Assembly (NCBI GenBank): GCA_003241785.1
Contig: QFPW01000009.1
Span: 83,451-147,450 of the forward strand
Origin: Rhodovulum sulfidophilum
GTDB taxonomy: Bacteria > Pseudomonadota > Alphaproteobacteria > Rhodobacterales > Rhodobacteraceae
Length of the DNA: 64,000 nucleotides
Direction of reading: 5' to 3'
Both the position numbers and the translations under genes were made by a program. Shown in pieces: positions 15,930 through 23,906 of this stretch (position 1 is the stretch's first letter; each line of letters begins with the position of its first letter). The notes beneath the pieces are model-generated. The model made no database searches and had not been told where the DNA came from. It was given only the letters and a program-made list of their open reading frames with translations.

Positions 15930-15942
15930 AGGGAGGACCAAG

Positions 15943-16476
15943 ATGATCCAAGCCAAAACGCTCCGTATCGCGCTCTGTTCGGCCGCCGCGCTGGCGCTCG
16001 CCCTTCCGGCATCGGCCCAGGACGTGAAGCTCACCCCGGAGCAGGAAACCGCGAACATCACCGCCGCGTCCGAGGTGGACGGCAAGTGGTTCACGGCCGA
16101 GGACATTCCGACCTTCAAGATCGCCGAGGACGGCACGGTCGACTGGTACACCTTCTCGGGCTTCCGGCGCTACAACGCGGAATGCTCGGTCTGCCACGGC
16201 CCGGACGGCCAAGGCTCCACCTACGCGCCGGCGCTGGCGAAATCGGTCCTGCGGCTCGACTACTACGACGTGATGGGCATCGTCGCGGGCGGCAAGCAGG
16301 AAGGCAATCTCGTGATGCCGGCGTTCGGCGACAACAAGAACGTCATGTGCTATCTCGACGACATCTACGTCTATCTCAAGGCGGTCGGCACCGGCGCGAT
16401 CCAGCGCGGCCGCCCGGCGAAACGCGCGGACAAGCCGGAAGCCTACGTGGAACAAGAAAATGCGTGCATGGGTTAG
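15943..16476 (+). CDS. xoxG: Cytochrome c electron acceptor of XoxF
   Basis: 177 residues with a signal peptide (cleavage after PASAQ, about residue 26). One heme c site: C81-S-V-C84-H85; the distal ligand is probably M125 in LVMPAFGD. Two further cysteines, C136 and C175, may form a disulfide. XoxG (CycB, c-553i in Paracoccus) takes electrons from XoxF and passes them toward a terminal oxidase. The last 17 bases overlap the xoxJ start, so the two are co-translated. Confidence 0.93.
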   Translation: MIQAKTLRIALCSAAALALALPASAQDVKLTPEQETANITAASEVDGKWFTAEDIPTFKIAEDGTVDWYTFSGFRRYNAECSVCHGPDGQGSTYAPALAKSVLRLDYYDVMGIVAGGKQEGNLVMPAFGDNKNVMCYLDDIYVYLKAVGTGAIQRGRPAKRADKPEAYVEQENACMG

Positions 16477-17305
16477 CCGGGGCGCGACGCTCGCCGCCGC
16501 GCTCCTCGTGGGTGGGCCGCTGATGGCCCAGCCCACGGATCTCGTGTCGCGGACCGCCTTCCGGGTCTGCGCCGACCCCGCCAACGCGCCGGAAAGCATG
16601 AAGGACGGCACCGGCTTCGAGAACAAGATCGCCGAGCTGATGGCCGAGACGCTGGGCCGGCCGCTCGAGTATTTCTGGTCGCCGATGGCGATGGGCTTCG
16701 TGCGGCGCACGCTGCTGAGCTACAACTGCGACGTGATCATCGGCTTCGCCCAGGGCGAGGACATGGTGATGACCTCGAACGCCTATTACACCTCGACCTA
16801 CGGGCTCGTGACCCGGTCCGACGGCGACCTCGCCGACGTGACGACGCTCGCCGATCCGCGGCTCAAGGGGCGGCGGATCGGGGTCGTCGCGGGCACGCCG
16901 CCGGCGAGCTATCTCGCCGACTATGGCCTGCTCGGCACCGTCCAGGGCTACAATCTCAACGTCGACCGCCGGATCGAAAGCCCGAACGAGGACATGCTGG
17001 CGGCGGTGGAGGCGGGCGATCTCGACATCGCGGTGCTGTGGGGGCCGATCGCGGGGCCGCTGGTGAAACAGTCGGGGCAGGCGCTCACCTTCGTCCCCCT
17101 CATCAACGAGCCGAAGCCGGAGGGCGCGCCGCGACTGTTCTATCGCGTGTCGATGGGCGTGCGGAACGGCGAGGACGTGTGGAAGCGCGAGCTGAACTCC
17201 GCGATCCGCAAGGTCCAGCCGCGGATCGACGAGATCCTGCGCGAGGCGGGCGTGCCGCTGCTCAACGACATGGGGACGGCGCCGAAGCCCGAGGTCTCCC
17301 AATGA
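16460..17305 (+). CDS. xoxJ: XoxJ, periplasmic binding-protein-like XoxF partner
   Basis: 281 residues, signal peptide about 1-23, then a solute-binding-protein fold (FRVCADPANAPESMKDGTGFENKIAELMAE is the family start). Members of this quinoprotein-associated group are thought to bind and activate apo-XoxF or help insert PQQ/lanthanide rather than feed an ABC transporter, and no ABC genes are present here. C37 and C89 may form a disulfide. It starts inside xoxG and overlaps the next gene by ATGA. Confidence 0.9.
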   Translation: MRAWVSRGATLAAALLVGGPLMAQPTDLVSRTAFRVCADPANAPESMKDGTGFENKIAELMAETLGRPLEYFWSPMAMGFVRRTLLSYNCDVIIGFAQGEDMVMTSNAYYTSTYGLVTRSDGDLADVTTLADPRLKGRRIGVVAGTPPASYLADYGLLGTVQGYNLNVDRRIESPNEDMLAAVEAGDLDIAVLWGPIAGPLVKQSGQALTFVPLINEPKPEGAPRLFYRVSMGVRNGEDVWKRELNSAIRKVQPRIDEILREAGVPLLNDMGTAPKPEVSQ

Positions 17306-18072
17306 CCGCCCGCGCGGCCGGGGCGCTCCTGCTGAGCGCGCTGGCCGCGCTGTCGGCCCCCGCCGACGCGAGGGCGCAGCAAGCGCCGGCCCCTCCCGTC
17401 CTGGCGCCGGGCGGCGCCGAGCCCGGCGCGGCGCCCCCTGTGGATCGCCCCGCCGAGGTATCGCCCGCGGCCGAGGTCGCGCCGCCGCCGGCCGCGCAAC
17501 GCGAGGCGGCCCCGGAGCGATCCGCGCCGCCGCCACCGCGCCCGGCCGGGCCGGGCCCGCTCGCCAAGCCCGGGGTCGTCCCGGAACCCGAGGGCTATCA
17601 CGGCGAACCCTATCGCGCGCCGGTCCCGGCCACGCTGCGCGGCGCGGAGGTGATCGGCGATCCCGCGGCGCATGCGCTGTGGCGGGCAGGGGTGCCCTTC
17701 CTCGATCTGCTGCCGACCGCGGTGAAGCCCGCGAACCTGCCGCCGGGCACGCTCTGGCGCGATCCGCCGCATGCCACGATCCCGGGCGCGCTCTGGCTCG
17801 CCAACACCGGCTATGACGCGCTCGACCCCGACACGGAGCGCTATTTCCGCGCGGCGCTCGAGCGCGCCTCCGGCGGGCGCGCGGACGCGCCGCTGGTCTT
17901 CTTCTGCGAGCGGGACTGCTGGATGTCCTGGAACGGCGCGAAACGGGCGATCGCCCAGGGCTATACGCGGGTGTTCTGGTATCCCGGCGGCACCGACGGC
18001 TGGGCCGCGAACGACTGGCCGCTCGAGCCGGTCAGGCCCTACGCGCCGGAGCCCGCCCCGGGCGCGCCCTGA
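17302..18072 (+). CDS. PQQ-dependent catabolism-associated CXXCW-type rhodanese-like protein
   Basis: 256 residues. Signal peptide about 1-25, then a proline/alanine-rich linker (about 26-95) and a rhodanese-like domain. The motif FFCERDCWMSWNGAKRA near residue 205 is the signature of the family named for its CXXCW motif; in this copy three residues (E-R-D) separate the cysteines. Start ATG 17302 is set by the ATGA overlap with xoxJ. Family members accompany PQQ alcohol dehydrogenases; function unproven, perhaps sulfur or thiol transfer with the SoxYZ-like carrier. It converges on opgH with a 4-base gap. Confidence 0.85.
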   Translation: MTARAAGALLLSALAALSAPADARAQQAPAPPVLAPGGAEPGAAPPVDRPAEVSPAAEVAPPPAAQREAAPERSAPPPPRPAGPGPLAKPGVVPEPEGYHGEPYRAPVPATLRGAEVIGDPAAHALWRAGVPFLDLLPTAVKPANLPPGTLWRDPPHATIPGALWLANTGYDALDPDTERYFRAALERASGGRADAPLVFFCERDCWMSWNGAKRAIAQGYTRVFWYPGGTDGWAANDWPLEPVRPYAPEPAPGAP

Positions 18073-18076
18073 GGGG

Positions 18077-20188
18077 TCAGAGCGCGACCGAGCCCGCGAT
18101 CAGCCGGCGCATGATCTTCTCGGAGGCGAGCACCGCGTAGAGCTCGCCCGGCGCCAGCGAATCCGGCGCGGCGCCGTCCGAGAGCCGCAGCCAGCCGGCG
18201 GCGAGCGTCGGGTCGGCCTCGCCGGGCTGGCGCGCGGTCGGCCCGTCGAGCCAGGTCATGTGCCGCTCCAGCGCCGCGGGATCCGCGAGCAGCTCGGCGA
18301 AGGTCGCGGGCGGGGCGCAGCGCCGGCGCATGTCCTCGGCGACCGCCTCCGCGGCGGTCGCGACCGCCGGCGGATGCGTCTCCTCCGGCGTGACGAGCAG
18401 CTTGGCGCGCCGCTTCAGCCAGGCGCCGACCGCGCCGCTCGAGACGAAGGCGGCGAGCGGGATCGAGACGATCATGCCAGTCAGCGCGGGGCTCATCCAG
18501 GCCAGCAGCGACCAGGAGATGAGCCAGGCCAGCACCCCGAGCACGACGCCGACGAGCATGTGCCGGTGGTGAAAGCGCCAGAGGTCGCTCCAGGGGATAT
18601 GATCCGCGTCGCGCGACTGCGCGCGCCAGCCGCTGTCGGCGCCGGTCAGGATCTCGATCACCGAGCGGGTCTGGGTCAGCATCATCACCGGCGCGAGCAG
18701 CGCCGAGACGATGTTCTCGACGAAGAAGCCGAGGAAGGCGCGGACGCGCAGCCCCCGCGCCGCGCGCTCGGCGAGGAAGGCGATGAGGCCGAGCAGCTTC
18801 GGCAGGTAGAGCACGAGCATGCAGAGCCCGAACAGCATCATCGCGCGCCGCGCGTCGATCTGCGGCCAGGTCGGGAACAGCGACCAGCCGTCGGGGAAGT
18901 AGTTCGGCGGCACCAGATTGGCATGGAGCGCGAGCAGCATGCCGGTCAGCAGGAACAGGAACCAGAGCGGCGAGGCGAGATAGGACATCGCCCCCATCGC
19001 GAGATGCAGGCGGCTCAGCGGATGCAGCCCGGCGGTGCCGATCAGGCCGAGGTGCTGCAGGTTGCCCTGGCACCAGCGCCGGTCGCGGGCGACGAGCTCG
19101 ATCAGGTTCGGCGGCGCCTGCTCGTAGCTGCCGGCGAGGTCGTCGGCCATGATCACCGACCAGCCGGCGCGGCGGATCAGCGCCGCCTCGACGAAATCAT
19201 GGCTCATGATCAGCCCGCCGAAGGGCTTGCGGCCCTCCAGGATCGGCAGGCCGGCGGCGGTGGCGAAGGCCTCGGTGCGGATGATCGCGTTATGGCCCCA
19301 GTAATTGCCGGCGTTGCCGAACCAGACGCCGAGCCCGCGGGCGAGCAGGGGCCCGTAGACCCGCGTCGCGAACTGCTGCGCGCGGGCGAGCACGGTGCGG
19401 CCGTTGACGAGCCGGGGCACGGTCTGGATCAGCCCCGCGTCCGGGTCGTCCGCGATCCGGTGCGCGAGCTCGATGATCGTCTCGGCCTCCATCAGGCTGT
19501 CGGCGTCGAAGACCACGAAATATTCGTAGGCGCCGCCCCAGCGCTCGATCCAGTCGCTGATGTTGCCGACCTTGCGCTCGCGGTTGCGCAGCCGGTGGCG
19601 GTAGAACAGGTGCCGGGCGACGAAGGGATCGCGCCGCGCCTCGGCGATCATCGCCTCCTCGGCGAGCCACACCTCGGCCTTGTTGGTGTCGCTCAGCACG
19701 AAGAGGTCGAAGGTCTCGCCCTCGCCATGCTCGGCGAGCGCGCGCAGGGTCGCCACCGCGGTGCCGACGAACTGCGCGGTATCCTCGTTGTAGACCGGGA
19801 GCAGCAGCGCCACGCGCTCGCGCAGGGGCGCGGTGCCCCGCGGACGGGGCTTCGGCGTCGAGAGCAGGCCGAGCAGCGTCGAGACCGCGCCGAAGGCGAT
19901 CCAGCCGATGTTGATCACGAAGAGGACGAGCATCGCGATCTCGATCGCGACGAGCTGGCCGACCGCGAGCACGAGATACATCTCGTGCGCGAGCCAGGCG
20001 GTCAGCGCCAGCGTGCCGCCGAAGAGCGCGAGCCGCGACAGGAAGACGCCGCCGTCGAAGCGCGGCCGGCGCGCCCGCGTCGAGCGGTCGAAGCGCCGCA
20101 GGTCCTGGATCGGCATCTCGCGCGGCGACGGCGGGGGCAGCGGCCCCGTCTCGGCCTCCTCGGGATTCGCGACGGCTAATCGGTCCAT
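18077..20188 (-). CDS. opgH: Glucans biosynthesis glucosyltransferase H
   Basis: 703-residue inner-membrane glycosyltransferase of family GT2 that extends and exports the linear beta-glucan backbone of osmoregulated periplasmic glucans. Two N-terminal membrane segments (about 50-105), the catalytic domain with LPVYNED, VFDADS and SHDFVEA, the RDRRWCQGN motif, then several C-terminal membrane segments. Shorter than the E. coli enzyme, mainly at the N-terminus. ATG 20188 overlaps the opgG stop region by 13 bases; the frame stays open upstream only through opgG. Confidence 0.92.
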   Translation of the reverse strand: MDRLAVANPEEAETGPLPPPSPREMPIQDLRRFDRSTRARRPRFDGGVFLSRLALFGGTLALTAWLAHEMYLVLAVGQLVAIEIAMLVLFVINIGWIAFGAVSTLLGLLSTPKPRPRGTAPLRERVALLLPVYNEDTAQFVGTAVATLRALAEHGEGETFDLFVLSDTNKAEVWLAEEAMIAEARRDPFVARHLFYRHRLRNRERKVGNISDWIERWGGAYEYFVVFDADSLMEAETIIELAHRIADDPDAGLIQTVPRLVNGRTVLARAQQFATRVYGPLLARGLGVWFGNAGNYWGHNAIIRTEAFATAAGLPILEGRKPFGGLIMSHDFVEAALIRRAGWSVIMADDLAGSYEQAPPNLIELVARDRRWCQGNLQHLGLIGTAGLHPLSRLHLAMGAMSYLASPLWFLFLLTGMLLALHANLVPPNYFPDGWSLFPTWPQIDARRAMMLFGLCMLVLYLPKLLGLIAFLAERAARGLRVRAFLGFFVENIVSALLAPVMMLTQTRSVIEILTGADSGWRAQSRDADHIPWSDLWRFHHRHMLVGVVLGVLAWLISWSLLAWMSPALTGMIVSIPLAAFVSSGAVGAWLKRRAKLLVTPEETHPPAVATAAEAVAEDMRRRCAPPATFAELLADPAALERHMTWLDGPTARQPGEADPTLAAGWLRLSDGAAPDSLAPGELYAVLASEKIMRRLIAGSVAL

Positions 20189-21681
20189 CGATAGACCCAC
20201 ACCTCGGCGGCGGGCGTGTCGCCGCGCATCAGGTCGAGCCGCATGTCCACGGATTCGGCGCCCTGGGGTTCGATCTCGAAGGCGACGCGGATCCCGCCGA
20301 TCTCGGGATTGTCCATCACCACCACGTTGTGCACCGCGCCGGCGGAAGCGGCGATCGTGGCCTTGAACTCGGTGGCGGGCACGCCGACCGAGGCGCCGGG
20401 GTTGGAGAAGTCGACCACGAAGCGGCGCCAGCCCTCCTGGCTGCCGAGCCCGCTCAGGGTGCGGGTGACGCGCAGCAGGTTGGTGCCCGGCGCGTCCCAG
20501 CCCCAGGTCAGGCGATAGGTGAAGCTCGTCTCGCTGCCGGCGAGCAGCGGCTGCTCGGGCCGCCAGAAGGCGACCATGTTGTCGTGGATCTCGACCACGT
20601 TCGGGATCTCGACCAGCATGACATGGCCCTTGCCCCAGTCGCCGATCGGCTCGACCCAGAGGCTCGGGCGCTTGTGGTAGAGCGCCTCGAGGTCCTCGTA
20701 TTCCGAGAAGCGCTTCTCGCGCTGGATCAGGCCGAAGCCGCGCGGCCCGTTGTCGGCGAAGGAGCTGACCTGCAGCAGGCGCGGATTGTGCAGCGGCCGC
20801 CAGATGCGCTCGCCGCCGCCGTTCCACATCGCGAGCCCGTCGTTGTCGTGCACCGCCGGGCGGAAATCGTCGTAGTTCTCGCGCTCCTTGGAATCGTAGA
20901 GGAACATCGAGGTGAGGGGCGCGAGGCCGAGGCTGCGGATGTCGGCGCGGGCGAAGATCGTCGCCTCGACGTCCATTACCGTCTCGCCGCCCGGGCGGAT
21001 CGTGAAGCGGAAGGCGCCCGAGGCGCTCGGCCCGTCGAGCAGCGCGTGCACCACCATGCGGCCGTCGCCGGGCTGTTCCAGCCAGAAGCTGCGGAAGAAC
21101 GGGAATTCCTCGCCGGCGGGATCGGCGGTGTTGATCGCGAGGCCGCGCGCGGACAGGCCGAAGACCTGGCCCCGGGCGATCGCGCGGAAGTAGCTCGCCC
21201 CGGCGAAGACCAGGAACTCGTCCATGACGTCGGGAGAGTTGAGCGCCGTCCGGCCCCGGAAGCCGCTGAACTCGAGCGGGGCGTCCTGGGCGGGCGGCTC
21301 GATCCCCTGATAGGTGAACATGTCGCTGCTGAACAGGATCTTGCGCGACTGTCCGTTCTCGACGACGAAGATCTCCACCGGGACGCGGTAGATGAAGCCC
21401 GGGTGCAGCAGGTCGACCGCGAAGCCGCTCGGCGGATTGGTGAAGAGCCGCTCCTCTTCCTTGAAGCGGATATGCTGGTAGTCGGAATAGCCGAGCTGCA
21501 GCAGCGCCTCCGGCACCGGCGGCCCCGGCTGCGCGAAGGGCGCCGCAGCCAGCGCCCGCGCCGCGTCGACGACCGTGGTGCGCGTGAAGGAATTGGACTC
21601 GTCGGCCAGGGCGACACCGCCCGGGAACAGGGCCGCCAATGGGAACGCGCCCGCGGTGCCGAGAAAGCTACGACGGTTCAT
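20176..21681 (-). CDS. opgG: Periplasmic glucan biosynthesis protein (OpgG/OpgD family)
   Basis: 501 residues, MdoG family: a beta-sandwich periplasmic protein that trims or shapes the glucan made by OpgH. The N-terminus MNRRSFLGTAGAFPLAALFPGG is a Tat-type signal, as in OpgD; OpgG of E. coli uses Sec, so the exact subtype is open, and the operon with opgH favours the G role. First gene of the opgGH operon. The ribosome site is weak (GAGG about 12 bases upstream). A long dyad lies 150-180 bases upstream. Confidence 0.88.
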   Translation of the reverse strand: MNRRSFLGTAGAFPLAALFPGGVALADESNSFTRTTVVDAARALAAAPFAQPGPPVPEALLQLGYSDYQHIRFKEEERLFTNPPSGFAVDLLHPGFIYRVPVEIFVVENGQSRKILFSSDMFTYQGIEPPAQDAPLEFSGFRGRTALNSPDVMDEFLVFAGASYFRAIARGQVFGLSARGLAINTADPAGEEFPFFRSFWLEQPGDGRMVVHALLDGPSASGAFRFTIRPGGETVMDVEATIFARADIRSLGLAPLTSMFLYDSKERENYDDFRPAVHDNDGLAMWNGGGERIWRPLHNPRLLQVSSFADNGPRGFGLIQREKRFSEYEDLEALYHKRPSLWVEPIGDWGKGHVMLVEIPNVVEIHDNMVAFWRPEQPLLAGSETSFTYRLTWGWDAPGTNLLRVTRTLSGLGSQEGWRRFVVDFSNPGASVGVPATEFKATIAASAGAVHNVVVMDNPEIGGIRVAFEIEPQGAESVDMRLDLMRGDTPAAEVWVYRWTD

Positions 21682-21830
21682 GTAATTAGGTACCTCGTCT
21701 CGACCCCGTTGCGCGCGCGCGAAGACGCCCAGCCCCCGGATGCGGATTGCGCCCGCACCAATGCCCCGGCGCGCCGACCTCTCGGACGCAGGCCAGGCCG
21801 ACCTCTCCCTTACGTCTGTCTCTGCCGATA

Positions 21831-21860
21831 AACGCGTTACTTAGCAATTGGTAACACGTT
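21831..21860. promoter_or_regulatory. Inverted repeat upstream of opgG
   Basis: AACGCGTTAC and GTAACACGTT are inverted copies with one mismatched position, separated by TTAGCAATTG. This AT-rich dyad stands out between the gnd 3' end and opgG. It has the form of an operator; the cognate regulator is unknown. Confidence 0.5.
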
Positions 21861-21942
21861 AAATATCCGTGTACGGCCCCCGCGCGGGCGAGAACCGCCG
21901 ATGCGCGATCGGCACACGTTCGCCCGACGCGGCGATGACGCC

Positions 21943-23355
21943 TCAGGGTTGAGCGTTGGCCCATGGGCCATGATGGGTTCCCGCGCGGTCGAGCCGCTCG
22001 AATCCGTGCAGTCCGAAGAAATCCCGCTGGCCCTGCAGCATGTTGGCGGTCGAGCGCGCGGTGCGCATCATGTCGAAATAGGCGAGCGCGGCGCCCAGCG
22101 CCGGCATCGGCTGACCGCCGAGCGCGGCGCGCGCGACCGTGGCGCGCAGCCCGCCGTGGTTCTCGGCCATGCGCGAGGCGAAGCTCGGCGCGAACATGAG
22201 GTTCACGTTCGGCGCGCCGGCGAGCGCCTGGGCCATGTCGTCGAGCATCGCCGAGCGGATGATGCAGCCCTCGCGCCAGACCCGCGCGATCGCGTCGAGC
22301 GGCAGGTTCCAGCCGAATTCCGCCGAGGCGGCGGACAGCAGCCCGAAGCCCTGCGCGTAGCAGGCGATCTTGCCCGCGAGCAGCGCCTGCTCCAGCCGCG
22401 GCAGCACGCCCTCGGCGTCGTCGTAGCGGCGCGGCGCCGGGCCGAAGATCGCCTCGCCGCTCTTGCGCTCCTCGAGCCGGGCCGAGAGGTTGCGCGCGGC
22501 GACCGCCGCGTCGATCGTCGTGTCGGGGGCGCCGAGCATCAGGGCCTCGATCGCGGTCCAGCGCCCGGTGCCCTTCTGCCCCGCGGTGTCGAGGATCACG
22601 TCGAGCAGCGGCCGGTGCGTCTCGGGGTCGATCGTGCGCGCGACGATGCCGGAAATCTCGATCAGGTAGCTCTTGAGCGGGCCCTCGTTCCAGCCGTCGA
22701 ACACGTCGGCGATCTCGAGCGTGTCCATGCCGAGCCCGTCGCGCAGCACGCCGTAGACCTCGGCGATCATCTGCATGTCGGCGTATTCGATCCCGTTATG
22801 CACGGTCTTGACGAAATGGCCGGCGCCGTCCTCGCCCATCCAGGTGGCGCAGGGCTCGCCCTGGTATTTCGCCGAGATCGCCTCGAGGATCGGCGCGACG
22901 CGGTCCCAGGCGGCCTTGGGTCCGCCGCCCATGATGGAGGGACCGTGCCGGGCGCCTTCCTCGCCGCCCGAGACGCCGATGCCGAGGAAGAGCTCGCCCT
23001 TCTCGGTGGCCTCCTTCGCGCGGCGCTGGGTGTCGTGGAAATTGGCGTTGCCCGCGTCGATGATCAGGTCGTCGGCGCCGAGCAGCGGGCGCAGCGCCGC
23101 GATCATCTGGTCGACCGGCGCGCCGGCCGGGACCATCAGGATGATGGTGCGCGGCGCCGCGATCGCGGCGACGAAGCTCTCGATGGTGTCGCAGGGGGTG
23201 ATCCGGGGCGCGAGCTCCCCCGCCTCGGCGGCGAAATGCTCGGTCACCTCGGTGGTGCGGTTGTAGACCGCGATGTCGTAGCCTTTCTCGGCGATGTTGA
23301 GCGCGAGCGCCCGGCCCATCGTGCCGAGACCAAGCAGACCGATGACAGAACTCAT
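21943..23355 (-). CDS. gnd: 6-phosphogluconate dehydrogenase, decarboxylating
   Basis: 470 residues, the full length of the long (E. coli-type) enzyme. It converts 6-phosphogluconate to ribulose 5-phosphate with NADP reduction in the oxidative pentose phosphate pathway. Visible: Rossmann motif GLGTMGRALALNI (9-21), substrate motif IGVSGGEEGARHGPSIMGGG, catalytic lysine in HFVKTVHNGIEY, and the C-terminal FFGLHGFERLD that reaches into the partner subunit. It stands alone, without zwf or pgl nearby. Confidence 0.95.
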   Translation of the reverse strand: MSSVIGLLGLGTMGRALALNIAEKGYDIAVYNRTTEVTEHFAAEAGELAPRITPCDTIESFVAAIAAPRTIILMVPAGAPVDQMIAALRPLLGADDLIIDAGNANFHDTQRRAKEATEKGELFLGIGVSGGEEGARHGPSIMGGGPKAAWDRVAPILEAISAKYQGEPCATWMGEDGAGHFVKTVHNGIEYADMQMIAEVYGVLRDGLGMDTLEIADVFDGWNEGPLKSYLIEISGIVARTIDPETHRPLLDVILDTAGQKGTGRWTAIEALMLGAPDTTIDAAVAARNLSARLEERKSGEAIFGPAPRRYDDAEGVLPRLEQALLAGKIACYAQGFGLLSAASAEFGWNLPLDAIARVWREGCIIRSAMLDDMAQALAGAPNVNLMFAPSFASRMAENHGGLRATVARAALGGQPMPALGAALAYFDMMRTARSTANMLQGQRDFFGLHGFERLDRAGTHHGPWANAQP

Positions 23356-23466
23356 GCGTTCCCCCGAAGCTTTGCGAGCCGCGCCCTTCCCGTGGCGGGA
23401 AGGGCGTCCGCACCGGTTCCTAGCCCAATTTCGCTGCGTTGCAACCCTTGGCCGAGGCCGGGCGGC

Positions 23467-23736
23467 TCAGGCGCGGCGGAACCGGTCGCGAAGCTTCAGC
23501 CCGAGCAGGACGGAGACAAGGAGGAGAGTGGCACCGTTCGCGAGGGTCACCGGCAGCTGGCCGGTGCCGATGCCGTAGATGAACCACAGCGCCACGCCGG
23601 TCGCGAGCGCGAGCAGCATGCCGAGGTTGAGATCCGCGGTCGACCGGCTGCGCCATGTCTGAATGACCTGCGGGAGAAAGGCGAGCGTCGTCAGCAGCGC
23701 GGCGACGAGACCGGTCACTTCGAAGATGCCAGGCAT
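23467..23736 (-). CDS. SemiSWEET sugar transporter
   Basis: 89 residues with three membrane helices and the PQ-loop motif LAFLPQVIQTWRSRST at 19-33. SemiSWEETs work as homodimers that move small sugars across the inner membrane. The ATG at 23736 gives the usual 85-95 residue length. Monocistronic by layout: gnd lies upstream on the other side of no shared operon signal, and the RTX gene ends 170 bases away. Substrate not deducible. Confidence 0.85.
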   Translation of the reverse strand: MPGIFEVTGLVAALLTTLAFLPQVIQTWRSRSTADLNLGMLLALATGVALWFIYGIGTGQLPVTLANGATLLLVSVLLGLKLRDRFRRA

Positions 23737-23906
23737 CGGCGGTAATCCGAAAAGGAGGGCGAACCGGGCGAGCGATACTCCTATTCGGAGGACATGAGAT
23801 TTGCGATTTCCGCATGGCAGGGGTGCGCCCACGGCATTGCGCGGGCGGCCCCGCTTCCGGCGGGGACGCGCCGGCCGGACTCGCGGTCCGGCGCGTCGAA
23901 CCCGCG

